From: Ophiostoma sp. CBS 140.51
Taxonomy: Eukaryota; Ascomycota; Sordariomycetes; Ophiostomatales; Ophiostomataceae
DNA: 64,000 nucleotides
Reading direction: 5' to 3'
NCBI GenBank assembly: GCA_029298735.1
Contig: JANSLP010000096.1
Coordinates: forward strand, 35,989-99,988
This document shows, piece after piece, positions 20,136 to 31,497 of the stretch (position 1 is its first letter; each line of letters opens with the position of its first letter). The notes beneath the pieces were generated by a model, which ran no database searches, was not told the origin of the DNA, and was given only the letters and a program-made list of their open reading frames with translations. Position numbers and translations under genes: made by a program.

Positions 20136-20915
20136 GCAAAAAAATTCCGTGGAAATGCCCGAAAAAAAATAGGAAAGTTTGTGTGGCCGCCTCCAGGACA
20201 CAGACTTTGCTGCTCATAAACAATGGAAATAAAATATTGTGCGTGGTTTTGTGCGCGGATGTGCAATACGGACAAGCAAAGTTTGTGTAATTTATTCGTC
20301 GTTTGGTTTGTTCAAGAACAGGCACAGACACAAAATGATACCTAATTCGTTCTAGCTTCAAGCACAGCCGGGACCAATAGCCACTAATGCCCCTAGAAAT
20401 GTGTGGACATTGCCCTGTCGAGTCAACAGGGGCCTGCGTTAGTGAAGCAATAAATCGAAAATCAATTTCACTAATTTGCACTCTTTGCTTTAAACAGCTA
20501 ACACGACAAGCTGTGTCCAGCACTGTGGCTTGCTGCCAAGGCTGGCGAGAACAATTTCTCCCCGCAAAAATCACACAAATTTAGCAAGAAGGTCCAGGCG
20601 TATGCCAAGAAACTCGCCAATGGTGGCCAAATCGAGAACCCCACGATTGAAAACAATTCAAACACGGACTAGCGGAGTGAATCGCGTGTGCTGGTGCAGT
20701 CTGTTTGATTTTGGCAACTGCCGTCAGCCACACCGTTTCTGGGTAGAATAAATAGATTTGGATGGGAAAGGAAATAAGCTGAAAAGAGGAGTGAGTAGGA
20801 GACTGCCATTTTGTCACCCACATAAAAAGACAATGTTCCCACTGTTTAAAAAAAAAAAAAAAACTGTCTGAGTTCAGCCATTAGCAAAATTTCGTCCACG
20901 ACTGCTCAGGCAACC
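20136..20915. other. Intergenic stretch upstream of the GLEYA adhesin gene
   Basis: No supported gene. It contains a poly-A run at about 20848-20863 and a TATA-like CATAAAAAG at about 20820-20828, roughly 95 bp before the adhesin ATG. Confidence 0.4.
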
Positions 20916-22320
20916 ATGTTGCGTTACAACGGTCTCGTCAAGGTCATTCTCGGCCTTTTGCCGCTCACAGCGCTGCCGGTCCACGCCGGTCCTTGTCGGC
21001 CTGGCAAGGATGCCTTTTGCATAACTCACTCGGACGTCCTCTCTTCCCTCAAAATCGACAACACCGCTACAGCCTTTTGTTTGAATGTCCTGTCCATATC
21101 GACAGCCACTGTGTATGTCTTGACACCGACTTATTTTTTTCTCTTTCCCCCCCCTGCCAGTGAGACCTTTTACAGCTAACTGGAATAGTGAGTCGACCGT
21201 GTCCGTGACTCCGTCGGCATCTATTGATGTTGTATCCTCTACCTTCACAGCGTCGACTGTCACCTCAACCTTTGTCTCAGAGGACCTCCAGTCTTCCGAG
21301 GCCACCGTCACCTCGACCGAGGTCAGCTTCTCGACGAGTACGACAACCTTGACGACTTCCACTGTGACCTACTCCTGCCTTGACAGTGCTTTCACAGCAA
21401 AGGTTGTCAGCCCGGCCCAAAGTGCTCTATCGCAGCCTTCTTTCCCTGATAAACGCTCCCAACCTAGCAGTGTGTCTGGTCCCGACGCCCCTGCTGGCCT
21501 TCCTGATGACTGGACCCCGGAGGCTATCACAGCGATCTGTTCATGCCTCTCGCTGCCTACACCCACAAAGACAAACGTCGTGACTATCTCCTTGGAACCT
21601 AGCATCGAGGTTGCAACGTCAATTGTCACGTACACGCCCAGAGCCACGGTGACGTCGTCATTTGTGTCCGTGTCGACCAGCACGTACACGTCTGTCGCAG
21701 TCTCGGTGTCGGTCGTGATTGAGACAGAATATGCCACAGCGACGACTATTGCCACAAATGGTGCTGCAGCCTATCGCCGTTACTTTTCGCCCTACGACGC
21801 GAACCTGGAGGACGCTGGCTTCACGTTGGACGACTTCAGCCCCTTAAACCCATCTCGCCCAGCCGTGTTGTCATCAGGATACCTGGCATCGCTCACATTC
21901 TCCAACTGGCCATATGGCGGAACAGATCTTTACCTAGACGACGGTGCCGAATTCGACGCCTCACAGGCTGCTCTCTTGTTCCAAGGTTTCTTTGTGGCTC
22001 GTCAGTCAGGCACATATTATCTGTCAACGTCGGGTGACTATATCGACAATTATGGCTATTTATGGACAGGCGACGTGTCTTACAGTACTTGGAGTGACAG
22101 TAATGCAGCTTTCAAGGCGAGCCGTACAGGCGATGGCTACTATGGTGGAAGCACATCTCTCTCTCTCAACGAGGGAGATGCTATTCCCATTGCATGGTTG
22201 TTCGCCAACGGAGGCGGAGCTGCCCAAAGCTACTTTGTCGTCACGTCGCCTGACGGTACATCGACAACTGATACGACAGGCTTCCTGGTTCCGGCATGCA
22301 GCGCCAATACCTTTGCATAG
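20916..22320 (+). CDS. GLEYA-domain adhesin-like secreted protein
   Basis: Two exons, 20916-21112 and 21189-22320, give 442 residues. The intron has donor GTATGT, branch CTAAC at 21176-21180 and acceptor TAG at 21188; the two earlier CAG sites would lead to stops or the wrong frame. The protein has a signal peptide (LVKVILGLLPLTALPVHAG), a Ser/Thr/Val-rich low-complexity stalk (about residues 65-245) likely to be O-glycosylated, and a C-terminal beta-rich GLEYA/PA14-like lectin domain (YRRYFSPYDANLEDAGFTLD; GGTDLYLDDGAEFDASQAAL; FVARQSGTYYLSTSGDYIDN). GLEYA domains bind sugars on cell surfaces in yeast flocculins. No GPI signal follows the domain, so it may be released or held in the wall by other means. 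Confidence 0.88.
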
Positions 22321-22631
22321 GTTGGGATAAGAAGTGTTTTTCAACTATCAAATATTACGAGAACTAGGTCAACATTCAAAGTGTTATCGTTGTTTCGTAT
22401 TCATGCTTTCCGCCACTGAGTGCACAGAAGGGCCAACCTGCATTCTGTAGATACTTCGATAATAATCTGATATCTCAGTAAAATTGTTCTTCTCCATCCT
22501 CCATAAGTCCATGTTTATAAAATAAATAAAAAATAGGTAAAATACTGTTTAGAAATAGCGATGATAAAAAAAAAAAATTCAGTTTCAATGATATAAGCTA
22601 CACCATCAGTATGTACCGCACGTCACGTAGA
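22321..22631. other. 3' region between convergent genes
   Basis: AT-rich 310-bp gap between the stops of the adhesin (+) and the dioxygenase (-), with A runs at 22566-22577. It holds the two 3' untranslated regions; nothing else seen. Confidence 0.5.
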
Positions 22632-23845
22632 TCAACACAGATTGAGAATGACACGCTCGTTGTCCCTCGCGCACGCGCCATCATCTTCCTCGATTTTGCT
22701 GGGAATAGGCACGTTGGACAGTGGGGTCAGGCGGAAAGCATGGCGACGACCACCAGCTTCGTAGTCAAGAGTTTGCGAGTGCTGGGTGCAGCGCTGGTCC
22801 CAGACAACAATGGTACCCGGCTCATACCGAACGCGGCATGCAAAGTCCTGTCCCCGCGTCACATGGTCAAAGAGGAAGCGCAGCATCATGTCTGACTCTT
22901 CATCATCCCAACCTGTGATTCTCTGGGTGTAGGACGAGTTGACAAACAGCGACTTGCGACCAGTGACAGGATGGATAGTGACGACGGGGTGGACTGCCTT
23001 GGTGATAGGGCGACGAAGGACAGCCAGGTTACCGTTGTCGCGGATCTCACGTGCAATCGGGTTTGCAGTGGTGTGGACGGCAGTCAGGCCCTCCAGCCGA
23101 CGACGGAAAGACGGCGACAGACGATCAAAGGCACGAGACATGCTGGAGATGATGGTGTCGCCACCAGAGCCAGGTGGCGACTCCAGCATGCAGAAGAATG
23201 TCAGACCAGGAGGTTGCAGCTCTGGCGACTGGTCGACGTGGAACTGAATTGGGCTTTTCCGCGACCATGATTTGCGGATACGGAGATCACTAACGTTGCA
23301 TGAGCATGAATTAGTACAAAAAAGTACGGCGATAGACAAGGTCAACAACTTACTCTTTGGAGTCATAGACAATGACAAACTCAGCCGGGCCGTTCTCGGG
23401 GTGCGGCATCCAGCCGTGTTTGTGCAGAGGACCGAAATGTGACGCAATCTCCTTCTGGGCCTCGAAGCCAATATGAACAAAGTCCTGGTCCCGAAACACA
23501 AGGCATCCGCGCTCGGCACAAAGGTAAGCCATTTCGTCCAGGCCTGCCTTGGACAGTTTGGAAATCTGGACGCCCAAGATCTCTGTACCACAGTGCGGGC
23601 TCAGCTCGGAGACTTGTGTTGCGCCCATGAGAAGGTTCGGACATGACTTATCTGCACGCAGGCCGGGCTCGTCGTGCTCAAAGGGACCGACCATCTCCAC
23701 GGACTCGAGAGGGTCATAGTGAGCTACATTTTTAGTGTGATACCTCATGTGATAGACCAAGAAGACTTAAAAACATACGAAGGTAGTCGGGGTACAGAGG
23801 CGGAGGGAGTGCCTCAGATTCCATTGATTCTGTCTTGGCGATCAT
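22632..23845 (-). CDS. TauD/TfdA family Fe(II)/2-oxoglutarate dioxygenase
   Basis: Three exons, 23845-23779, 23723-23354 and 23289-22632, give 364 residues. Donors are GTATGT and GTAAGT, acceptors TAG; the junctions rebuild YPDYLPHYDPLE and VYDSKDLRIRKSW. Active-site features of the family are present: the iron ligands HVD in PIQFHVDQSP, the distal His in WDQRCTQHSQT, and the 2-oxoglutarate-binding Arg in RRHAFRLTPL. Such enzymes oxidise taurine, other sulfonates, sulfate esters or phenoxyacetates, releasing sulfite or a similar group. It is divergent from a Dal5-like anion symporter 0.94 kb away, a pairing that suggests coupled uptake and breakdown of an organic anion. The first ATG (23845) is used; a second in-frame ATG lies at 23824. 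The actual substrate is unknown. Confidence 0.92.
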
Positions 23846-24781
23846 ATTGTACAATTGTTCACAGTTTGTTAGTGGCAGTGATGAAAATGGTCGTGATTGT
23901 GGTAGAGGCTGTTATCGATACACAAGATACGGCTATCAAAGTCTGGTAACTTGGGCGGCTTTTATCTGTTTTATGTTCTTGTGTTTTCCCGTAGGTGATG
24001 GTTTGACGTCTGCGCTGGTCAGGGGTCTGGCCACAAAAAAAATTGTGGATATGCGAGTGACCCCAAGACCACATTGGCCGAACTCGTCTTACAAAACTGT
24101 CTTTTCTATGCATGTTCCACAGTTCATAACATGCTTCGATATCCCCGCAAAATCTTGACGATTTATTTTTGGCCGCTTTGATATCCGATATGGCGATCCG
24201 ATGGCCGTCGCCACCCATCGTGCGAGTTGGCCGTGTCTCCACTCTCACTCCACTGCGGCCAGAACTAAAATCTCTTAGACTTGGCCGCTCTTTAGAGACC
24301 CCAGGTGTTTACCAGCCAAGCCTGGGCGCCGTCCAGCTATATCATAGCGGATCCCGCTTTTAACGCCGCCTTTATCATAAGACGTTTATCTTTCGGCGAT
24401 GGCTAGCACCGATTCTTAGTTTTGTCGATTGCTTTGCCTTAGGTGACCAGAATACAGATTGTGAAAGAGGAGGGATAAGATGAAGATCAATAGGAGCGTG
24501 CGGGGGTGTCCAACGAGAACACTTCAATTATTGCTTATCGAGCAGCCAGCGTGACAGATGCCAACTTCCAAGAGCCGTCATGATATGCCAAGAGGAAACC
24601 ATGTTATCCCCACGCACATATTGTACGCAGCTCGAGCTGTCAAGATAGTCTCTATATTTATCCTTGCGTCAACCACTCACCCCGGAACGAGTACCTCAAG
24701 TGATAAGCGCACAAAATTCAGCCTCATACTTTTTCTGCCTGCGACTGTTACTCATTTGCTGAACACCACTTCAAAATCGAC
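23846..24781. other. Shared promoter region between dioxygenase and Dal5-like transporter
   Basis: A 936-bp divergent spacer without a supported gene. A TATA-like TATATTTAT lies at about 24652-24660, roughly 125 bp before the transporter ATG. Open frames here have no domain features. Confidence 0.45.
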
Positions 24782-26437
24782 ATGTCTGGTTCCGACGAAC
24801 CCAAGATACCCATCGAGGCCGTTTCACCGGTCAGCGATACGCCTGTGGCTATCAAGGCCATCAAAACTGGCAAAGCCAACGAGGTGGACATTGCAGCCCA
24901 GATTCTTGCCGATTATGCTGACACCGTGGGGCCTGAGGGCTGGACCAAGGAGGAGGAGAAGAAGCTGATGCGGAAGGTGGATTGGTGTTTGATTCCAATT
25001 GTGAGTATTCTCATTGTCGGCCCAGCTTTTTCACACATTCAATGATTATGTCTAACGGCCTAGCTCTTCGTCTGTGCCACTCTATCTGGCCTCGACAAGA
25101 CAGCCATCTCGGCAGCTGCCATCTACAACATCAAAGGCGATCTTGGTCTCTCTGGCTCGCAGTACTCGTGGGTTGGGTCTGCACCATTCTTTGGTGGCCT
25201 CGTCTTCATGGCCCCGGCTGCTTACTGTCTCCAACGCATGCCGGTCGTCACCTTCTTCGCACTGAATGTTCTGTGCTGGGGTATCCTCGAGATGTGCATG
25301 GCCGCCTGCACTTCATTTGCTGGTCTGTTTGTGTGCCGATTCCTGCTGGGCGGCTTCGAGGCACTGCTTATTCCGGCTGTGACCCTGATCGTGTCCATGT
25401 GGTACCGGCCCGAGGAGCAGCCGAAGCGCAACAGCATCATCCTGAACGTTATCGCACCCATCATCAACGGTTTCCTGGCCTGGACTGTCGGCTACCACAA
25501 GGGCATCTTCGCCACGTGGAAAGTTATCTTCTTGATCTGTGGTGCCTTTACCACAGTGTGGTCTGTTGTTGTCTATATGTACCTGCCCAACAATCCTTAC
25601 GAGGCCAAGCGTTTCTCCGCGCGTGAGAAGTACATCATCATCCAGCGCAAGGCCTTGGATAACACCGGCGTTGAGACCAAGAAGATCAAGTACGACCAGA
25701 TTGTTGAGGCTTTCACCGACCCTAAGACCTGGCTTATCTGGATTGCTATTGTTGCGCTCCAGGTGCCCAACGGAGGCCTCACCACATTCAACACGCTTAT
25801 TATCTCCGGTCTCGGCTTCAAGCCGCTGCAGACATCGCTGCTGGCGATGCCTCCTGGTGCGATGAGCACATTTTCTGGCCTCGCTCTGTCTTACCTGGCA
25901 GCTACTACGCGCCGCTACCGTACTCTTATGGTGGCTGGCTCTATCCTGTTGCCTCTGCTTGGTGCTTTACTTTGCTACTGCCTGCCCCGCACCAACCTCG
26001 CCGGTCAACTCGTCGGTCTCTAGTAAGTTTGGCTCCTGAATCAATTGCTACTAAGTGTCTTTGTCACAACTAACAAGTGCAGCATTTTGTACACGTACTG
26101 GGCGCCGTATGTCACCCTCGTGTCTGTCTACCAGGCCAACATTGCCGGCCACACCAAGAAAATTGTGCTCTACGCCTGGTTTTATGTCGCTTGGGCTACC
26201 GGCAACATCATTGGTCCGCAGACATTCCGCGCCAACCAGGCACCTGCTTACACAGGTGGTACCGTTGCAATGATTATTTGCTACGCTGTTGCTATTGTGG
26301 CCATCCTCGGCTATGGTGCACTGTGCCTTGCTCACAACCGTCGCCGTGCCGCCGCCGTGGAAAGTGACACGGTTGCTGACCGTGATTGGCTGGACATTAC
26401 TGATCTTAAGAATGAGGGCTTCAAGTACACGACATAA
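24782..26437 (+). CDS. MFS anion:cation symporter (Dal5/allantoate permease type)
   Basis: Three exons, 24782-25000, 25064-26022 and 26083-26437, give 510 residues. Donors are GTGAGT and GTAAGT, acceptors TAG and CAG; splicing restores LIPILFVCATLSGLDKTA and LVGLYILYTYWAPY. The sequence has the Dal5-family layout: an acidic-basic N terminus, the KxDxxLIP entry to helix 1, GLDKTAISAAAIYNIKGDLGL, RFLLGGFEALLIPAVTLIVSMWY in helices 4-5 and about 12 helices in all. Members import allantoate, nicotinate, sulfonates, vitamins or other carboxylates with protons. Its divergent partner is a TauD-type dioxygenase, which suggests an organic acid or sulfonate as cargo (inference). Confidence 0.93.
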
Positions 26438-27067
26438 AGACAGATGGAATGGTATTGTGGTACGGAGGAGATTGAGTTGTCAGTAGTGAAGTGGACAGGG
26501 GGCTATTGTGTGTACTAATTTTACTTGTACGCTAATCCACAATAAACGAGAAGCGGATTATTGGAAGATAAATTGCATCACTGTGTACTGAAGCCATCTT
26601 GACCTCGAGTTTCTACGACATAGCTGATCATATGTGTGCTGCATATTGTGCCGCTTGCATATATTTTCGGATGTTATGCTCGAAACTGGTATAGAAAATA
26701 TATCATAAACCACATATCGGGGTAGTAGGAACACCTTCCATATGACACAGATAAATGGTATTCAGCAATAAGCCGTCGTTTCTTGTCTCCATTGCCCCGA
26801 CAAGTTGTTCAACAGATAAAGGTTGATTGGCAACACCGAACAACGGCCAACCGTTATCGTTGGCCGCACTGGACCCTGGACCCACGTTTTCGGGCCTTGC
26901 TCGCGACGGTGCGGTCAGGCCCGAAAAGGAAATCCCGACATCAGAAATGTATGCTTATCACCGCGACTGTCGACAAGAAACCATTTTAATCAATATACAT
27001 TAATTTCTTCATACTACCCTACACCTACACACAGGCACATAAAGCTACCCATCTAACTTCATCAACC
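26438..27067. other. Intergenic stretch, no gene seen
   Basis: About 630 bp holding the 3' end of the transporter gene and the promoter of the aldolase gene. No protein-like frame or repeat was recognised. Confidence 0.5.
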
Positions 27068-28369
27068 ATGAAAACCCAGCGACTGCCACGAGGCATCTAC
27101 ACACCACTCCCATGCTTTTTCAACCAGGCTGAGGATGTCGGTAAGTTGGAAGGAAGACGTGGTCGTGGTCAAAATCAATGCTGACAAGTTGCAGACTATG
27201 AATCTTTTGGAAAGCATGTGCTCTGTAAGTAGACATCCCCATTTTCTGAGATATTTATGGCAAAGACACCAAATGCACCCCACTCTAACACAATCACAGT
27301 CACCGCCAAAGCAGGCACCGTTCCAGTTGTGTCTGGAACCGCTGGTGAGGCTGTCCACTTGGTACGTTGGCAATTCTACCGGCTTGTATTTAGAGTCAAC
27401 ATTTCTCACTGACAGACCCGCGAAGAGCGCTCAAAATTGGTGCAGACGGCCCGCGCCGTGCTCGACGGGGCCGGATTGCAAGCTGTACCGGTCGTAGCAG
27501 GTGCAGGCGCTGCGAGCAGCCGAGAGTCGATTCTACTTGCGGAGGATGCTGCTGCTGCCGGTGCCGCATTTGTGCTCGCCATTCCCCCGGGATATTATGC
27601 AGGCAGCCTTATGGCAAACAACATGGCAGCTATCAAGAGGTTCTACATCGACCTTTCCGCTGCTTCTCCTGTCCCAGTGTGAGTATTGATTCATGCAGTA
27701 GAAGCAAAGGAGGAGCTGGCACTGACAGTGCTAGAATTATTTACAACTTCCCGGCTGTCTCGGGTGGCATCGACATGGACAGTGACACCATTGTCGATAT
27801 CGTACGAGCCGCACCCAACGTGTGCGGTGCCAAACTGACATGCGCAAATGTCGGAAAATTGACTCGCATTACGGCACAGGTGCACAGCGAAGAATTTCGT
27901 GCAGCATATCCGCGAAGTTGCGGGCCATACCCATTCGAGATCATCGACGGCTTCATCGACTTTCTCCTCCCATCAGTATCGTCTGGTGCGGCAGGTGCCA
28001 TCAGCGGACTTCCAAATGTGGCTCCACGTGCTTGTGTGCGACTGTGGGAAATGTGCCAAAACCTCGATGATCCAAAGAGCTACAAGGAAGCCCAGGAGCT
28101 GCAGAACCTAGTGTCCTTGGCCGATGGCATACAGTTGAAAGTTGGGGTATATTATTCTGTGTCCTTTTTTCCGTGACAAACAGTGATATTGACTACTTTT
28201 TTCACAGATTCCGGGCATGAAGAAACTTCTCAACCGACAGTTCGGCTACAGTTCTCTTCCAAGGCGGCCACTTCTCCCGATGACCGACGAAGAGGCCAAG
28301 CCAATGTTCTCACATCAATATCTCGGCGAACTACTTGATCGGGAGAAAAATATGGCCGATTCCAAGTAG
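27068..28369 (+). CDS. DHDPS-family aldolase (dihydrodipicolinate synthase-like, 2-keto-3-deoxy-acid aldolase type)
   Basis: Six exons: 27068-27140, 27195-27224, 27300-27361, 27416-27678, 27735-28146 and 28208-28369, totalling 333 residues. All introns are 52-75 nt with GT-AG ends. Family landmarks: SGTAGEAVHL (the GTxGE phosphate/carboxylate loop), catalytic Tyr146 in IIYNFPAVSGG, and Schiff-base Lys176 in CGAKLTC. Such class I aldolases cleave or condense pyruvate with aldehydes; fungal homologues include sugar-acid (2-keto-3-deoxy) aldolases and 4-hydroxy-2-oxoglutarate aldolase-like enzymes. Fungi do not make lysine through DHDPS, so a catabolic role is expected. No mitochondrial or secretory signal is seen. 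It is followed by a Zn2Cys6 regulator on the same strand. The exact substrate is not resolvable from the sequence. Confidence 0.9.
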
Positions 28370-28769
28370 ATAGACATATTTCGATTTGTATTAGAAACTT
28401 ATACAAAAACCACACAAAACAATGATGAATTGGCACCCACAAAGTCCAATACTGCCGGCGATGTCTATTTCGGCGCTTGCTGTACTCCGCTGCACTAAAG
28501 TGGACTGCGCCGAGCGGTGTTATCTGATTGGCTAATGGCTCCATTCGTATCGCTCCGCTCACTTATCGCAGTGATGCACTACGACCACACTCTCAGTCAC
28601 TGCCAGATTGTTTCCCCCGCGTTGTCGACTTTCCACAGTTCTCTCCTGTTACCAGCAATGATTCTGTCTGCCAGACTTTTCCTTTTCTTTGTCAATTTCC
28701 ACCATTCTTTGCAAATTTTAACTACTGCCAGCGTTGGCCCCGCTCTCCGCTCTGACAACCATCGCTCTT
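28370..28769. other. Promoter region of the Zn2Cys6 regulator
   Basis: About 400 bp without a gene. The last 150 bp are pyrimidine-rich, as in a fungal 5' leader. Nothing else seen. Confidence 0.45.
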
Positions 28770-31379
28770 ATGGATGCGTTTGAGATCGACGGTCTCAGCT
28801 CCTCCCTTGTGGACCACGCCGACGCACCGCCACATGGCCGCTTCTACAAGTCGCGCAAGGCTCGTCCATGCGATGCCTGTCGGCGCAGAAAGGTCGTGTG
28901 CCATATGCCCACTGGTCCACCGTGTCAACGCTGCCGGGGTAAGACGCTGGCATGTACATTCAACCAGGCCCCAGACAAGAAAAAGCGCCCATCGCGTCCA
29001 TCATGTCAGCAAACAGAGCAGGGTGATACTACACCAATGAAGGATATGCCCTTTTGCACCTTGCCGACCGGGCAAACACCGACCTTTCTTGATGTCCGTG
29101 AAGCCAGTGGGTCCCGTGACCATCATCTGCATATGCAGATTGTGGATACCAGAGGTCAGAATCCGCCTCCATGGGATAGCATCAATGGCCCTGTTCAAGT
29201 CGACGTCGGCTCCGATCATCTACCAGCACAAGATCACACATTTTCAGTAAATGAGTCTACCACCACGTTCAACTTCGATTTTCCGTGGGAATCGTACAAC
29301 TCACTGTCACCACCGTTCCCCAATATCTCAACTGCTGTTCCCCAAAGTCCCGGAAACCAGAGTCCTGGCCACCTTCAACCTGCATCAGAGCCGAGCCCCG
29401 GCTCTAGTACAACAGGGCGCAGTAATATTATATCACTACAATTACACAAATCCCCATCTTATTTGTCGCAGCCAGCAACTGCACTAGAGCGTGGGTCGTT
29501 CACAACTGATGGGTCACTGGAAGTATTGCAAGATGCTTTCAGCTTCTATATCGGGCCAACCGGCGTCTCTGATTCTCTTCTTCTTCAGCGTGAATCATAT
29601 GGTGCCGGCGGTGTGGCCCCGGCAACTGTCAAGGGCTTGCAATACAGGCGTGTCGCTCCACCACCAGACAGCCAGAACCTGGATCACGGCGTGAATCACA
29701 GCGAGGCAGTTCTATTTGGCATCACCGACCACACACTAGTCGACAAAGCTGAACCTCGAACAGAGGCCGGTACTCCTGAGAATACGTGGGCAGCGTTTTG
29801 GCAAATAATTGATCCTAAGACGACCTGGAGCCTGCTACAGCTATACGCACGCTTCGTCGACCCATATTTTCCCATCGTCTCACCACATCAGCTGCCTTCC
29901 GCTCCTGATGAGATGACTGCACCGACATGGCACTCTTCAGGGACAGGTCGAATGTCGCTAGTGCTTATGTCGGCCATGTGTGCGGCCGCTCTACCATTTG
30001 TCGTGCACGACCGATCCTTGTACGCATTGCTTCTTCGGCCACCTTCAAGCGACCAGCTCTATCGCATGTGTTGGCAAGGCATCACGCAAGAGCTACACGC
30101 ACCAACTCTCAGCACGCTGCAAGCTTGTCTGCTTCTACAACAGCGCCTGCCCACAAATCTCTACCTCCATGACACCGCGTTTGCTTGGTCACTCATGGCT
30201 ACTGCCGTGTCTGTGGCCCAGACGATGGGTTTGCACCGCGATCCCACCGGCTGGACACCTGTGCCGGCCTGGGAACGGCGTCTACGGCGCCGTCTATGGT
30301 GGACACTATGGACGACTGATGCCTGGGTTTCCCTGACACGCGGCATGCCGCCACATTTGGGGCGTGCAGGTGACGATGAGAACAGCGATGTTGAGTCCCT
30401 AAGGCAGACTGACGCCATGCCTGGAGATACTCTGTCTTCGCATACCATTGTTGACATGGGCACAGACAGGTCCAGCTACTTGTTACACTTGGTCTATCTC
30501 ACGACCATCCTTGCTGACATCCAGCACTCATTTTACACACTCCGTGCGACACGACAAACATCGACACATTTGGCGCATGCCATGGCTGTTAGCAGGCCAT
30601 TGCATTCGCGTCTTCAAGCGTGGCGTGACGCACTACCTAGCGGTCTTCGCTTCAGTCGCCCATGGCGATTTACCATAGGCAGCATCTTGACAAGTACACG
30701 ACAAGATGATACCGGAGTGGTTGCTTCCAACGTCAATGGCAACTTTGGCGGCAATATTGAGTCAAACAGCGTCGAACGTCCGCCACAGCACCTTGATGGC
30801 AACGCTTCGCTGCATCTGTCATACATTGTGACGCACATGATGCTGTTTCGTGCACTGCTGCGTCCGCTTGACTATGCCCACCAAGGGCAGGGAGACGTTC
30901 ACAGTAACCCAGACAGCAGTCGCAGCGGGGTCAACGCGAGGCTGTCTGTTGATTCTTCTGATACAGACGAGAATGCACGGAACCAGGCTGTGATACGTGG
31001 TGCATTGCTTTGCGTGCGTGAGTTTGTGGAATTTGTCGAGGCCATGACACCTACACACTGGAATGCTTTTTGGCACGGCTGGAGTCGGGCTAATTTTTCC
31101 ATGGCCGGCTCGTTTATTGTTTACCTACTGCATGTGGTCACCATAAGGAGGACATCAGTGCAGGGGGGCAGCAATGCTCCAGGTCTAGGCAGTCTCATTG
31201 CGCGGCCCGGACTTTCCCAAGAGTACCGCGAACTACTTGCCTGGATCCGGCGTTGGAGATGGGCCAGCCGGGTGTCGGTGAACGGCGCTGCTGGAGCCAA
31301 GGGCTTGACAAATTTGATGTTGTTGCGGGTCGAAACCTTTCTTGGAGAAGTAGGTGGACTAGACGAGCTGAAGGGCTGA
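28770..31379 (+). CDS. Zn2Cys6 transcription factor
   Basis: One exon of 869 residues. The binuclear zinc cluster has Cys at 34, 37, 44, 52, 55 and 62 (C-x2-C-x6-C-x7-C-x2-C-x6-C) within ARPCDACRRRKVVCHMPTGP, followed by a basic stretch (KKKRPSRP). The middle homology region (fungal-specific transcription factor domain) runs from about residue 330 (AAFWQIIDPKTTWSLLQLY) with RRRLWWTLWTTDAWVSLTRG as its signature. The ATG at 28770 follows the pyrimidine-rich leader; the frame upstream lacks another ATG. It lies between the DHDPS-type aldolase and the C45-type acyltransferase and may control neighbouring genes (inference). Confidence 0.93.
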   Translation: MDAFEIDGLSSSLVDHADAPPHGRFYKSRKARPCDACRRRKVVCHMPTGPPCQRCRGKTLACTFNQAPDKKKRPSRPSCQQTEQGDTTPMKDMPFCTLPTGQTPTFLDVREASGSRDHHLHMQIVDTRGQNPPPWDSINGPVQVDVGSDHLPAQDHTFSVNESTTTFNFDFPWESYNSLSPPFPNISTAVPQSPGNQSPGHLQPASEPSPGSSTTGRSNIISLQLHKSPSYLSQPATALERGSFTTDGSLEVLQDAFSFYIGPTGVSDSLLLQRESYGAGGVAPATVKGLQYRRVAPPPDSQNLDHGVNHSEAVLFGITDHTLVDKAEPRTEAGTPENTWAAFWQIIDPKTTWSLLQLYARFVDPYFPIVSPHQLPSAPDEMTAPTWHSSGTGRMSLVLMSAMCAAALPFVVHDRSLYALLLRPPSSDQLYRMCWQGITQELHAPTLSTLQACLLLQQRLPTNLYLHDTAFAWSLMATAVSVAQTMGLHRDPTGWTPVPAWERRLRRRLWWTLWTTDAWVSLTRGMPPHLGRAGDDENSDVESLRQTDAMPGDTLSSHTIVDMGTDRSSYLLHLVYLTTILADIQHSFYTLRATRQTSTHLAHAMAVSRPLHSRLQAWRDALPSGLRFSRPWRFTIGSILTSTRQDDTGVVASNVNGNFGGNIESNSVERPPQHLDGNASLHLSYIVTHMMLFRALLRPLDYAHQGQGDVHSNPDSSRSGVNARLSVDSSDTDENARNQAVIRGALLCVREFVEFVEAMTPTHWNAFWHGWSRANFSMAGSFIVYLLHVVTIRRTSVQGGSNAPGLGSLIARPGLSQEYRELLAWIRRWRWASRVSVNGAAGAKGLTNLMLLRVETFLGEVGGLDELKG

Positions 31380-31497
31380 CATATCCATTCAGTTGTAGTT
31401 ATTCTCATTACTTGATTATCAAAAGATTCTCCCATTCGTCTCGGCGACCTATGTATCCCATAACAACAGTCTTCAGAGAGTGCACCGCTAGTCCCAG

